Origin: Schistocerca nitens
Lineage: Eukaryota; Arthropoda; Insecta; Orthoptera; Acrididae
Assembly (NCBI RefSeq): GCF_023898315.1
Contig: NC_064623.1
Location: 15,823,140-15,887,139, forward strand
Length of the DNA stretch: 64,000 bases
Reading direction: 5' to 3'
The notes beneath the pieces are model-generated. The model made no database searches. It had not been told where the DNA came from and was given only the letters and a program-made list of their open reading frames with translations. A program made the translations under genes and the position numbers. Positions 21,934 through 32,868 of the stretch are shown piece by piece. Within the stretch, counting starts at the first letter, position 1; every line of letters starts with the position of its first letter.

Positions 21934-21978
21934 ACCATCTGATGATGAGTTGCTAGGCAGCTCGAAACCGGTCATGGT
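21934..21978 (+). ncRNA. Hammerhead ribozyme motif, best preserved
   Basis: Stem I ACCAU (21934-21938) pairs perfectly with AUGGU (21974-21978). CUGAUGA 21939-21945, extra U 21946, stem II GAGUUGC (21947-21953) with GCAGCUC (21957-21963, one G-U pair), loop UAG, GAAA 21964-21967, self-complementary ACCGGU 21967-21972 as stem III, C at the cleavage position 21973. All core residues are present. The extra nucleotide after A9 is known in some natural hammerheads such as that of chrysanthemum chlorotic mottle viroid. The 3-bp half-site stem III suggests cleavage as a dimer. Confidence 0.8.
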
Positions 21979-22129
21979 TAAATAAAATACATCTACATAA
22001 AAGGCGACTGGTTGCAGTAATTTCTGAAAACCTTTTCTTATGTGGCATCGCGTGCGTTCATTACCTTGTCGGTGGTTAGGCAGCGTCAGGGGGCGGCGGG
22101 CGGCGCAGCTCCACACACCTCGCCGGCTC

Positions 22130-23280
22130 GGAAGCAACTGCTCCTAACTTCTCTTTACTACAATCTCCTGAAGTGGGTTTAAGAAAAAGATACCTGGCTG
22201 TGTTTTCATCTGACCAATCAGGGTCTCAATGTTAACCTTAAGCTCCACCTACAAAAATTCTGTCCATCGGAGCTATGTGACATATTGCCGGATTTGCTGT
22301 CATGTCAGGGTTTTCATGGAATCTGTAGGTCTTCCAGGGTGCTGAGACAGTTGCAATACACCTTTGCGTTCAGGTAACCCCAAAGAAAAACATCGCCTTG
22401 GGCTAAGTCCAGTGATCGTGCGGGCCAGTTGAGATCCCCCATCCGAGAGGTAAGCCTTCCAGGAAAAAATTCATATTAATACCCACTGTGTTTGTAGTGG
22501 CACCATCTTGTTGAAATCAGGTACCCCGTAATTGCATTGCCTCGAAAGCCAGCTGGAAAAACTCTTGCAGCATAGTTAAGTCACGATCCGAATTCACAGT
22601 TACAGCAGGACGACTTTCCTGGAACAAGAAAGGGCCAGTGGTGCCTACTCGTGATATGGCGCACCTGCCAGTGAGGCGGTCTGAGTGAAGGGGTCTCTGG
22701 TGAATTAGCCTGGGGTCCGTGTCACTCCAGTACCGAAAATGCGCCTCATCAGAAAAGAACACTGCGTCACGGGGTATGGTTGCCAACATGTCTTCACAAG
22801 ATGTTCTTCGTGTTAAATAATCCCGTACTCACAATCGCTGGACCACACACATTTTATACGTGTGAAAATTCAGTTCATTATGAAGAACGTCTCGAAATGC
22901 CAAGAGCAAAGTGCGTGTTTCCGAGCTGAGAGTTTCGGGAATTGCAATACCGCTGCTCTAACTCGTTAGACATTCTGTGGTTTCGTAATGCTTCGTTCAG
23001 GTCCTCTTCGCACAGGAGACACATCCTCTGTTGTCCTGAATGCATTTACCCAGTTTAAAATTGACTGCTGTCCAGGAACACGGCAGCTTGGGGGGAACTG
23101 CAAATCGCAAACGAAAAGCACGCTGCACTGCAATGATCGAGTGGGAATTCGAGAAATTCACTCCAACACAAAATCAGCCCTCCTCACGTGTCGACTGCAT
23201 TATCGCAACTGAACAACAATTGAATACAGGCCTCCCGTTGGTCACTACAGACCGCGCCCACTCTCCCGTCTAATCGACTA
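22130..23280 (-). pseudogene. Mariner-superfamily transposase relic (DUF4817-type)
   Basis: On the minus strand, N to C: FSNSHSIIAVQRAFRLRF (helix-turn-helix entry, about 23190), QRCGTG-like filler with stops, then DAVFFSDEAHFRYWSDTDPR (first Asp, 22700-22770), VTVNSDRDLTMLQEFFQLAF, and after 22517 in another frame LNWPARSLDLAQGDVFLWGY (third-motif region, 22400-22440). Stops and frameshifts throughout. Related to but distinct from the rosa-like element at 50885. Terminal repeats not found. Confidence 0.8.
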
Positions 23281-23333
23281 GCAGTGCTGCCACAACGTGA
23301 ATTCTAAAAAAGCAATTTACCGCGCTCTACCCT

Positions 23334-23410
23334 GTACAGCCGTCCTTAAGATGTTATTTATTATATAGCTACCAGTTTCGGCGCTTCACCGCACCGTCTT
23401 CAGGTCTTAC
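23334..23410 (-). repeat. Inverted repeat arm with hammerhead-like motif, left
   Basis: About 77 bp that match 25527-25603 in inverted orientation. The arms bracket 2.1 kb of non-coding sequence. No target duplication was found. Confidence 0.75.
23365..23408 (-). ncRNA. Hammerhead-like motif, stem I weak
   Basis: Minus strand: CUGAAGA (23397-23403), extra C, stem II GGUGC/GCGCC, GAAA (23376-23379), ACUGGU (self-complementary with a U-G pair), A at the cleavage position. Sequence flanking the core does not pair well as stem I, so activity is doubtful. Confidence 0.5.
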
Positions 23411-23450
23411 GTGATGCAGAAGAGGTTATCACGATCCACATGTACGATGC

Positions 23451-23604
23451 ATCAGTGGCCAACGTAACCGGTGTACGCAGACTGCCTGCGACTCTGATGT
23501 CGCCTCAGCCAACCATCAAGTGCCAGTCGACAGTTGAAGAGACGGCACCACAGTCGCAGGTAGTCTGCGTAAACCAGTTACGTTGGCCCCTGATACAACG
23601 TCTG
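23451..23604. repeat. Imperfect palindrome, ~47-bp arms
   Basis: Left arm (GGCCAACGTAACCGGTGTAC, then GCAGACTGCCTGCGACT) is complementary to the right arm (AGTCGCAGGTAGTCTGCGTA then ACCAGTTACGTTGGCC) around a roughly 50-bp centre. Arms about 85-90% matched. It could be a small foldback element; no target duplication is clear. Confidence 0.7.
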
Positions 23605-25113
23605 TAAGGATCGTGATAACCCCTGAAAGGTCTCTGTTGCATTCCTTTCGTGTTAATTCTTTAAAACTGTTTTCATTTACGGCATACATTCCACTTCTAA
23701 ATTTACTGTGGCGTTTCTGACTATCTGGGACGAGACTGAGCAGTGGAACGTATTACTTTTACACATAATCAAGAACGGTCTGTCACACTACTACACTTTA
23801 AAACACACTTTATATGTAATTCATGTCACACAGTCTCATACGGAACCTACATCCCCTTTCTTTTACATACTGTATAAGATAAGATACTGTTATCCCCCTT
23901 CCCTTCTGTATGAAAGGATGAATGAGCAAATGTATTTATAGTTGCATGCTTGATGGTAGCAGACAAGCCTGTCTGCTAGAGAACAGTAGGACCAACGTCG
24001 GAACAGGTAGCTACGCTTTCTAAAAGCAAAGAGGTTTCTATTCTTAGTATGGTCCTGTCCGTCCCTTGTCATGTTGGCATAGGAAGCTGCCTCTCTGGTC
24101 ACTTCCGTTTGTATCTGTGAAGCACCCTCGGTAGGAGCCTACGCCAGTCGGTTTGCGGCCAGCGTCTGAAGTGGTAAGATCTCCGGCTAAGCGCGTGTCT
24201 GCTAAGTCCGTAGGACAATGTATTTCTTAAGTTTAGCCTAACTGAACATTTAATCACCTTTATTTCAGGTTTAGATCTAAAATATCTTATGTTATCTTAA
24301 ATTGCAATGCAGTGTAATTCGAACATGAACTTCAGAATATCTTCCAGTAGTTGCTTTGTCACTACTTTCTAAGTAAAGTGGAACCACGTGTGGATGGTCT
24401 GTAACTCTAACTAAGATCATGAATCTTAAATGCGAATGTGCATGAGATTATAACGTCTCGTCTTGACAATATTTTTCAATATAGCAACTTTTCTTTATGT
24501 TCAATCCACGTGGGGTGTACTTCGTGAGACCAGTACCACGTGCTTATAGAGTCGTTTGACCCATCAGGTTAATAGTAAGACGATAGTAACCAGTTCGAGG
24601 TTTTTCTTTTGTAATTCGTGTTTCGATGTAATTTATTTTAATAATCAAAATTATTGTGGAGTTACACTCTTTGTGTAAACCAAGTTGACCACGTGAAGCA
24701 TGTAGTGTAATCATCAAAGTAGCCCTCAGCTATTCTTTTCAGGAAGATTTCACAGAGAGTTAGTATGAATTTAGTATACCAGTGTGTGGTAATTTCATGA
24801 CGGACAGGATTGCGCTATGAACGTAACTTCTTTGGGTGAAAATTGAATCGGTTGGTTGTGGTTAATTTCCTCTTGCATATGTTTCGACGTTCTTCGTGTG
24901 TTATTTTATGAATGCAGTGTTGTATGCAGTCTCCCAATCTTGGCTCCATATTTGATGTGTTCTGTAAGATTAGAAACTCACATTTTTACAATCCTAAATA
25001 AGGCACCAGTTTAGTTATGAATCGAGTTTAATATGCTGAAATTTTAACGGAACAATGATCAATGTTAAAATAAATGTCCAAATATAAACTGATTTATTTC
25101 GTTTTATTTAAAT

Positions 25114-25115
<2 letters not shown>
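23605..25115. other. Non-coding stretch inside the inverted hammerhead pair
   Basis: AT-rich with no recognisable coding sequence. If the flanking inverted hammerhead arms belong to one element, this is its body, which would then be non-autonomous. Confidence 0.4.
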
Positions 25116-25116
<1 letters not shown>

Positions 25117-25159
<43 letters not shown>

Positions 25160-25189
25160 CTTTTAGTACTCATCTTACGATAACTGGTG

Positions 25190-25232
<43 letters not shown>

Positions 25233-25243
25233 GATAACTGGTG

Positions 25244-25307
<64 letters not shown>

Positions 25308-25343
25308 CACCGGTTATCGTAAGATGAGTACTAAAAGATTATA
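25117..25343. repeat. (TA)n tract with 40-bp inverted repeat arms
   Basis: Runs of TA (25117-25156, 25193-25230, 25249-25304) separate an inverted repeat: TCTTTTAGTACTCATCTTAC then GATAACTGGTGATTTTA (25157-25195) and its complement at 25302-25343. The inner block ACGATAACTGGTGATTTTAT is repeated once more at 25231-25250. Probably a small foldback element whose TA core has expanded. Likely to form a cruciform and to be hypervariable. Confidence 0.85.
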
Positions 25344-25526
25344 ATTAATGTTAGTCTGGTTCGGAATTTGGTAAGCTAGACTGGATACCTGGTGAAACAG
25401 TTGCTCAGTAATGCAAGGTTAACTTCCCCAGATAGCTCACAGCTTTTAACACACTTTTATTGTCTTGAATATCAGCACCGCTTTCAGAACAAATTAATGC
25501 ATCAACATTACACCCCTTCAGCATGA

Positions 25527-25603
25527 ACTAAGACCTGAAGACGGTGCGTTGAAGCGCCGAAACTGGTAGCTATACAATAAATGACGTCGTAAGAACGGCT
25601 GTA
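25527..25603 (+). repeat. Inverted repeat arm with hammerhead-like motif, right
   Basis: Complementary partner of 23334-23410. Its outer flank AACGGCTGTAGATG corresponds to GTACAGCCGT at the left outer flank. Confidence 0.75.
25531..25575 (+). ncRNA. Hammerhead-like motif, stem I weak
   Basis: CUGAAGA 25536-25542, extra C, stem II GGUGC/GCGCC, GAAA 25560-25563, ACUGGU, A. Same structure and same stem I weakness as its left partner, but on the opposite strand. Confidence 0.5.
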
Positions 25604-25717
25604 GATGTTTCATTTTCTTATAATAGTGAATGGCCGTATCTCTCAGACCTCCAGCTACAAGAATGGACACACACAAGTTCGAGTCGAAAACGTCTAACAG
25701 GTAAATGGGACAGCAGT

Positions 25718-25916
25718 TGGTTCAAATGGCTCTGAGCAACATGGGACTTAACTTCTGATGTCATCAGTCCCCTAGAACTTAGAACTACTTAAACCTAACC
25801 AACCTAAGGACATCACACACATCCATGCCCGAGGCAGGACTCGAACCTGCGACCGCAGCGGTCTCGCGCTTCCAGACTGTAGCTCCTAGAACCGCTCGGC
25901 CACAGCGGCCGGCGGC
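25718..25916 (-). repeat. SINE type A
   Basis: Full-length, sense on minus: GCCGGCCGCTGTGGCCGAGC head, B-box GGTTCGAGTCC, body, TTTGAACCAA end. Flanked by ACAGCAGT (25710-25717 and 25917-25924) as an 8-bp visible target duplication. Confidence 0.9.
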
Positions 25917-26095
25917 ACAGCAGTGAACTTGTAGCTGCTCCTTCCTGATTTCCAATAGAGGGCACTTCTACAGAACCGTTCTTACTAACGTTTAAACATC
26001 TCCCAAGCTTCGTAGATGACAATGCGGCAATTACTTCAATATCAGACGCACAGTGTCGCAAATGTCGGGGAATAACCCAAAAGTGAATGACAAAT

Positions 26096-26778
26096 GTTGT
26101 AAGTAGGCTGTTTAGGTTTTTATGTTGGTAACGCCACGTAGCGCTCTGTATGAAAATCACTGACTGTGCTGTGTGCAGTCTGTGGTTGGTTGGCATTGTT
26201 GTAATATTCGCTATTGTAGTGTTGGGCAGTTGGATGTGAATAGCTCGGAGGGTTGGGCAGTTGAAGGTGAGCCGCCAGCAGTGGTGGATGTGGGGAGAGA
26301 GATGGCGGAGTTTTAAGAGGTTACTATAAGCGTACGATCTGGACGTTTGTCCGGCAGAAAAAAGGAAATTTGTAAAAATGGATGTCATGAATCGATAGAT
26401 ATATACATATGATGACTTTTGAACATTAGTAAGGTAAATACATTGTTTGTTCTCTATCAAAATCTTTCATTTGCTAACTATGCCTATCAGTAGTTAGTGC
26501 CTTCAGTAGTTAGAATCTTTTATTTAGCTGGCAGTATCAGCGCCCGCTGTATTGCAGTAGTTCGAGTAACGAAGATTTTTGTGAGGTAAGTGATTCATGA
26601 AAGGTATAGGTTACCATTCTTTTTTAGGGATTATTGAAAGTCACATTGCGTTGCACTAAAAAAAAATATTGTGTGTCAGTTTAGTGATGATCAAAATAAG
26701 TAAAGAGAGAAATGTCTGAGTACGTTAAGTTTTGCTCAGCTGTTTGAAAATCAAATAACGTAGAAGTTTACCAGCACA
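26096..26778. repeat. Dispersed ~0.68-kb repeat, copy 2
   Basis: Second copy of the repeat at 8484-9151, same orientation, with small insertions (for example near 26315 and 26400) and a shorter segment near 26610. It starts TGTTGTAAG and keeps the GAGGTAAGTG splice-donor-like site near 26582. Confidence 0.82.
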
Positions 26779-26805
26779 GTCAACGTTAACTTTCAAAGGG
26801 GACGG

Positions 26806-27007
26806 TTCAAATGGTTCAAATGGCTGTGAGCCCTATGGGACTCAACATCTGAGGTCATCAGTCCCCTCGAACTTAGAACTACTTAAACCTAACTAACCTA
26901 GGGACATCACACACGTCCATGCCCGAGGCAGGATTCGAACCTGCGACCGTAGCGGCCGCGCGGTTCCAGACTCAAGCGCCTAGAACCGCTCGGCCACACC
27001 GGCCGGC
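26806..27007 (-). repeat. SINE type A
   Basis: Full-length type A SINE, sense on minus, with GCCGGCCGGTGTGGCCGAGC head, B-box GGTTCGAATCC and TTTGAACC end (the tail word GGTTCAAAT is repeated twice at 26805-26822). Inserted a short distance beyond the dispersed repeat. Target duplication not clear. Confidence 0.9.
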
Positions 27008-28252
27008 TTCATAGGGCACGTTCCAATGTTGAATGTACGACGTCGCCAGATGTACCTCACCGCACGGGCAGCGGCAGCTAAAGTCAGTCTGTCGCACTCG
27101 AACCTCCCACCTCGTGTCAAGTTTTCGGTGTGGCTCTGAGCCCACTTGCGTGACTTTAGCGCGTCTGATTCAGGGTTCGAGTCTTGTGTCTGGTAGACAG
27201 TATATTTTTCCCATTGCGTTAGACAATTATGTGAGTACACTGAAGTAAGATTTATTGTTCAGTATTTACTGGTCCCACAATCTCCGCTGTTTTACTCCGA
27301 AGTACAGAAAAAAAAACTACCGTATTGCTTCACAAGTGGATGACTATAAGTTTCCGAATTCCGTCGTTACCAGTAAATGAGCTTCGTTTTCTTTCCTAAA
27401 TAATCTCTGTTAACAAAAAAAAGAAGGGACAAAAGGAAAGAAACACAAAATAATGTTTTTACTCGGTTATAGCGAAGAAAACAATTTTCTAACTCCTACT
27501 TTACAACAGGTCACCTTTACAAAAAGTGTTCGAAATTTGCACCGCTTGTTCGCATGCATGTATTGCATCGCTCAGTCATCCCTTCGCGCCGAAACCCAAC
27601 CACAGCACATGGGGCGAGGTACGTCATCCGGTGACGTGACATTTTCAACATTTCACATCCATTTTTGGGGTATCTACCGACGTCTGCGACTCCGCGTATC
27701 TTATATAAAAGTACTTGTCTCAGCGTCATCTACGTAGCTACGGGAATTTTTAAATACTAACATCAGCCACCATATATATGCATACCTACCTGCGTTACCA
27801 ACGTCCACTCCACGGTCGTTCTGTAGTGTGACTGCCCCTTACAGGTTCCCCAAAATATTATCAGACTACTGTTTACGTTTGCTTCTTGTTCTTAATTTCT
27901 CCAGTGTGCACATAGCATTTGCTATAACTGGTAAATGTTACAGTACTTTCGTGTCTTAACACAGGGTGAGGAACGCATTTTCGAACGTTTTCTGGTTTTA
28001 AATGCATATAATTCGGCAGTGCGATGCATTACGCCTCTTTAATGTGACCTTCTGCTTGCTGTACATTTCGAATAACCACGAAGAGAAGTACTTCGTGTCA
28101 AAAGGCTGCTTTCGTACACTAACATGTTCCTTTGCTATGTTTGGTCGAGTTGCGATCTTTCCTTCGCACAGCGTTCACCGAGAAAGCTTCTAGAGTTTGA
28201 CTGATGGAAATTTAAAGGCACGTAAGAGGAAAAACGCCAGATTGAAAGTAAC
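27008..28252. other. Non-coding stretch, no gene seen
   Basis: No recognisable protein. A tRNA-B-box-like GGTTCGAGTCT occurs at about 27173, but neither a tRNA cloverleaf nor a SINE body could be built around it. Confidence 0.4.
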
Positions 28253-28363
28253 CGCCGTCCGCTGTGACCTAGCGGTTCTAGGCGCTTCAGTCCGGAACCG
28301 CGCTGCTGCTGCGGTCGCAGGTTCGAATCCTGCCTCGGGCATGGATGTGTGTGATGTCCTTAG
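28253..28363 (+). repeat. SINE type A, 3'-truncated
   Basis: Head and B-box (GGTTCGAATCC) plus ATGTCCTTAGGTTTAGAATG, then similarity stops. The body and tail are missing, so it is an old or recombined copy. Confidence 0.85.
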
Positions 28364-29399
28364 GTTTAGAATGACAGTTCTTGAACTATATTAAAAAACG
28401 TAAATTAGTTAAAACTACGGCGTTCTCATACTTTATTCAACATGTAAACGTCACTAGAGATATCCGAATTTAGGTTATGACATGTTCAATACACCTGCCA
28501 TCATATGCGATGATGTGATGCATACGAATAGCGAAATTGTGCTTGACCCGCTGAAGTGTCTGAAGCTGATGTCACTTTTCTATAAATGTATTCAACCATT
28601 TAGTACTGTAGTAGCTTGGGACTGATATAACTCAACAATAAAGAAATTTATTAAATAGTCCTGTAAAGCTGTTGTTTTATTTATAAATAAATGGAACACT
28701 TATTTAACAAATTTGTTCAAATAAATGCGCTGATGTAAATAATATCTAGTGTTATATTGTGAACATTAAATAGGGCAACAGGTTGCAGTGTTTGCATTGG
28801 GAATAAATACTACAAGGGAAAAATTCCAAGTTTTGTGAATGTTCTCAATCTACACAAGTGGCCACATAAAACTATTCCCCTTGACATGAATATCAATGCA
28901 TTTGGGTGCAGATTTGTAATTGATATTGTTTTGAAGGCTGAAAGGAGATGTAATGGGTAGAGATCATGATCATAAATTTTCGAGCCATGGAGTTCTAAAG
29001 ATTCCAGCTGTTGGAGGGCTAGTTACTCCTAAAACATCAGTAGATGCAGCAGTATTGTTTTGATATCATAAACCATGTTTTTTAACAAACTTGATCCAGC
29101 ACAATATTTACATATGCAATATTGGAAAAGCACTAGTTTCATGGTTATCCATTACAGACTATGATTATTTCAGTGGCATCTCTATATACTCCAGTGGGTG
29201 AATAATGCCAGTTTTTGAAAAGAATTAACATTTATTTTGGTGTAAGTAGGTGTATTTACTGCAGAAATGTGTGCTAATACATGTTTTTAATACTGTGATA
29301 AATAAGGTACAGCTTACTATTTCACATTTTAATTACATCCACAGTTATTAGGTACTGAAAGTCTAAAACTAAGGCAAAGCAAAAGCCATATGTAATCCT
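28364..29399. other. Non-coding AT-rich stretch, no gene seen
   Basis: Nothing recognisable. It precedes a CR1-like LINE 3' end and may include more diverged LINE sequence. Confidence 0.4.
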
Positions 29400-29735
29400 T
29401 CACATCTCATTTGAATGGCTCAGAAAGGGGTAAATTATGCTGCCACAAAAGTCTTTGGTCACTTACCTAATAGCATCAAAAGTCTGACAGATAACCATAT
29501 AGCATTTAAAAGGAAATTAAAAGAATTTCTGAATCGCAACTCCTACTCATTAGATGAATTTTTGGATATAGTAAGTGAGTAATTCCCCCCCCCCCCACAC
29601 ACAAAAAATTTAAGTGTCATGTAATATTTTGTGTAATGTAATATCTTGTATAGACACCTTTTATTAACCTGACACATTCCACATCATTACAAAGTGTCAT
29701 ATTCATGATCTATGGAACAAGTACTAATCTAATCT
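29400..29735 (+). mobile_element. CR1-like LINE 3' end
   Basis: An open stretch from 29415 to 29582 reads KGVNYAATKVFGHLPNSIKS, AFKRKLKEFLNRNSYSLDEF, the typical C-terminus of CR1/L2-type ORF2 proteins (compare FNKLPLEFKNLSSNPRAFQS at 47600 in this window). It is followed by a C-tract and a 3' UTR with ATCTATGGAACAAGTACTAA. Severely 5'-truncated. Confidence 0.75.
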
Positions 29736-30606
29736 CTCTAATCTACAGTTGGGTATGATTTGTAATTTCTTCTGTCACTAATTCATAATAGCTGAACTAA
29801 TCCAAGATGGGAAAGAGTTGGTGTAACATACTCTGAGTCTGCAAAATGCATCCTAGTTAGCAAAATGAAAAGCAGATAACCTTATGATTTATAACTCATA
29901 AATGAAGACTTTTGAGGTTTTAGGAAAAAAGTTGTTAATAAAGAGCTTACCTGGATTCTTGTTTCACTTAGACGAAGAAAAAAATCACATTCTTATTCCT
30001 GATACAAGTATTACCGAAAAAGTTTCATATAAATTATCAGTGAGCTGTTCATTCATTTACTATGATGCTGTTCTCCATATGAAACATGTCTAATAGGATA
30101 CACCAGATTTTGGCTGCCTACAACACTATTGAAATTTTAAATCTAAATAGTATAACCAGATAAGCTTCTGTTCCTTTATCTGTAACAGTATGGTCTCATT
30201 CAGAACAGTAATTCATATCATAGTAAAATATTGGTTGTCACTGTAAGGGCTTAACATGATTAATAAGTATATATTCATCTCTCACCTCCTTCCTCCCCCC
30301 CACTCCACACACACACACACACACACACACACCATCAAAAAATAAGAAAGCCTACCGTAACCAAAACCCTGGAAGAAAATTTCTTATTAATTTCATGTTA
30401 AGTCACCTCTGACTTGGCTGCTTGGTTCTCTTAAATTCTAGTCATCAGCATAAATACGTCACAAACGCAACAAAAAATACTTTGGGTGTAACAGGTGATT
30501 GTTTACATTATTTGGTTGTTAAGACAGAACTACACTGTGAAGAGACTTTTTATTTAATCAAGTTATACATGGAAGTGCTTCCAAAGTGTGTAACAAACAG
30601 CACTGT
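29736..30606. other. Non-coding, includes (CA)n near 30306-30332
   Basis: AT-rich sequence with a C-rich run and a CA microsatellite at 30306-30332. It lies downstream of the MADF-BESS gene and probably contains its 3' UTR. No polyadenylation site could be fixed. Confidence 0.4.
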
Positions 30607-32408
30607 TCACGATGTATCACTATTAATATTTTCACACACTTGATCCCTTTCTAGATCAGACACTATTCTGTAAATTTCATCTTTAGCTTGTATTTGCCGC
30701 AATGGGGACAATCTTTTTATACTGGCACATATCCCTGAAAGAAAACTGTCAATGTGATCTTCCTTTGGCTGTGTCGCTAGAATATAATTCATCAGAGAAG
30801 CAGATGCAGAGTCTGTAGTTCTCCTCTTGTTGCCACTTTGACTACGCTTTTGCACGACAGGCCTGCTTGTCTCTGACCTCAAATAACTGTTATTTTCAAT
30901 GTCCAGAATAGGTGATGACACTTCGCTGTTTGATTCATCCTCTGAACAAATATCAACAGTTATGTTAGAAACTGTTTCCCGCTCCAGCATGTATGGGCGC
31001 AGGAAAGCCATAATCTCCTCATACTTCCATGGCTTCTTGGGTATGGCAGCTTGTCCACTCTTGGTTTTTTTTAATAACACATTTTCTAAATTGGTCTCTC
31101 AGTGACACCCATCGTCGCTTGCAGTCAGGGCCTGAAATAAGACAACATATACAGCTGTTAATAGAGTGCATGGAGTAGTCTAATGCTTTTGCAAAAAATA
31201 ATTAGCGACTTCCCAAACTTTTAACGGGGACACAAACACGGTTTGCTTTCATTTATTTTTACAACAGCTTCCCAATAACATGAGGTACTTTTCATTTGCT
31301 ATGCTGTTAATCAGCACATAGGCAATAGACACCATTTCTTGGAAATCATCCAGGTTTCTATAAAAACATACTTTTGTTCAAAAATTTTCATGAGTAAACA
31401 CTCTCTACGAAATGTTCAATTACAGCCTACACAAAGCTGAAGAAACTTCGTAAGTCTTATCTAGTAATTTACAAAACTGCAAACAAACATATTTGTATCC
31501 TGTGATCTTTTTCTAGCTCCAAATATATATGAGAATAAGGTAAGAGATTCTTTACGTACTAGGTACAAGACTGACTGTCCATTTATTTCCCTTTCACATG
31601 AATCAATGTAGTAAGTGATTGTATATTCTGTCATCCCATTAAAAGGTTTTTTGGTAATTACCCAGTCACAATGTGTCTGTTTTACATAAAAGAAGTGTTG
31701 TTTCATTCTGATGAAACGTATAGAGCAATAACACTTTTGTAATTTAAAGAATACGAGTGGCCCAAGTGCATTGCCAGATTTTCTATATGGTGTGTTATTT
31801 ACATAAATATTAAATTAGTGCAATATTTCGAAATTATAGCAACAGTATTACATTAGATACGTTATATTTTACTTCGAGGCTTTATACGCTGCACATTACA
31901 AAAGTGTCTGCTAAATTACTTTGTGCTACTCCCTCAGATAAATACTGGAAATATACAGCCCAATAAAACTGACGGGAACTATTCTCCGTTACGTGTATAC
32001 AGCATCCATGTGCAGTACATAATTTAAAGATCCTGAAATGCTAGGTGCACGTCAATACAACATAAATTCGGTCAACACCAGTGTATTTACGTTGTTGGAG
32101 TTTGTAAATTTTAAAAAACACCTTGTACAGTATATAATGTTTTTACTGTGGAACGCTGCACACGGTACTCCAATCAAATATTCATCGTTGTAGCGAAAAC
32201 TTTCGCACATACTAACTACGTACCACTTAACAATCCTTAGTAGAAAGTAAAATTAAATTGCGTTTCATTTACCTGGACGCCCCACCTCTTCTCCAATTTC
32301 CTTCCACAGTGTTTCTTTCAAAACGGAATCACTATATCTCCTATCAGTCATATTATATAGCTCTGAATGAGAACGAGCTAAATTAATCAAATACTCGTCG
32401 AACTCCAT
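30607..32408 (-). CDS. MADF-BESS domain protein, two exons
   Basis: Exon 1 is 32408-32273: ATG then MEFDEYLINLARSHSELYNM, TDRRYSDSVLKETLWKEIGE, ending in a GT donor. Exon 2 is 31131-30607, after a pyrimidine-rich acceptor TTATTTCAG: KRRWVSLRDQFRK finishes the MADF (Myb/SANT-like) DNA-binding domain. An acidic/serine-rich linker follows, then a BESS motif (DSFLSGICASIKRLSPLRQI) near the C-terminus. The two exons join in phase (136 nt, G/GC glycine). The frame breaks once, at an 8-A run (31065-31072 on plus as T): one A fewer would join RKCVIKK to KTKSGQAA. About 220 residues, transcription-factor-like. It could be a host gene or the second protein of a PIF/Harbinger transposon, which often carries a MADF protein in insects; no transposase was found beside it. 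Confidence 0.72.
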
Positions 32409-32629
32409 TATCTAAACAAAATAATAAATGCAATAGAAAACACCGGAACTTACTTGTAATTAGAATAAATAACAAAGAGAAACTCGGAACTATAAAAAAT
32501 TGATTCTTAGATGTTAGGTACAAGCAAAGTTCTCGAACCACATCTACCTAACCTCACTCTTTCCAAAATATATAAACAGGGGCCGAGTAAAAACATGGAG
32601 GCAGTCCTTCGAAAACCAGAGTTTACATC

Positions 32630-32800
32630 ACGTCAACTCACCGTCATGACGGGAAACATTCTCCGAAAGAATGCGTGACGTTGACGTGACGGAGACGTTC
32701 CGGGGCGCTGACGTCGAGTGTGAGCACAGCCTTTAGAAACACAGGGAAGAATGTTTTGACGTGACGGAGACGTTCCGTTAAGTGTGAATCGACCTTGACG
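32630..32800. repeat. Possible DNA-transposon terminal region
   Basis: GC-rich segment upstream of the MADF-BESS start with repeated GTGACGGAGACGTTCCG (two copies, about 32685-32702 and 32761-32777) and words such as GAGTGTGAGCACAGCC and AAGTGTGAATCGACC. These resemble subterminal sequence of PIF/Harbinger elements. No matching left end was found, so this is tentative. Confidence 0.35.
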
Positions 32801-32868
32801 CATGCGCGGAATACTCGCTGCACGCTATATATTACGGAACGGAGGGCGTCTTCGTCAGTCTTCGATGG

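Noticed and set aside
27130..27200. tRNA-like B-box GGTTCGAGTCT in isolation
   Set aside because: No acceptor or anticodon stem can be formed and no SINE body follows, so neither a tRNA gene nor a SINE is supported.
28253..28363. Possible genuine tRNA gene
   Set aside because: The A- and B-box words belong to a type A SINE head shared with many other copies; the 3' acceptor pairing is absent.
30306..30332. CRISPR-like or regulatory CA repeat
   Set aside because: It is a plain dinucleotide microsatellite with no spacer structure.
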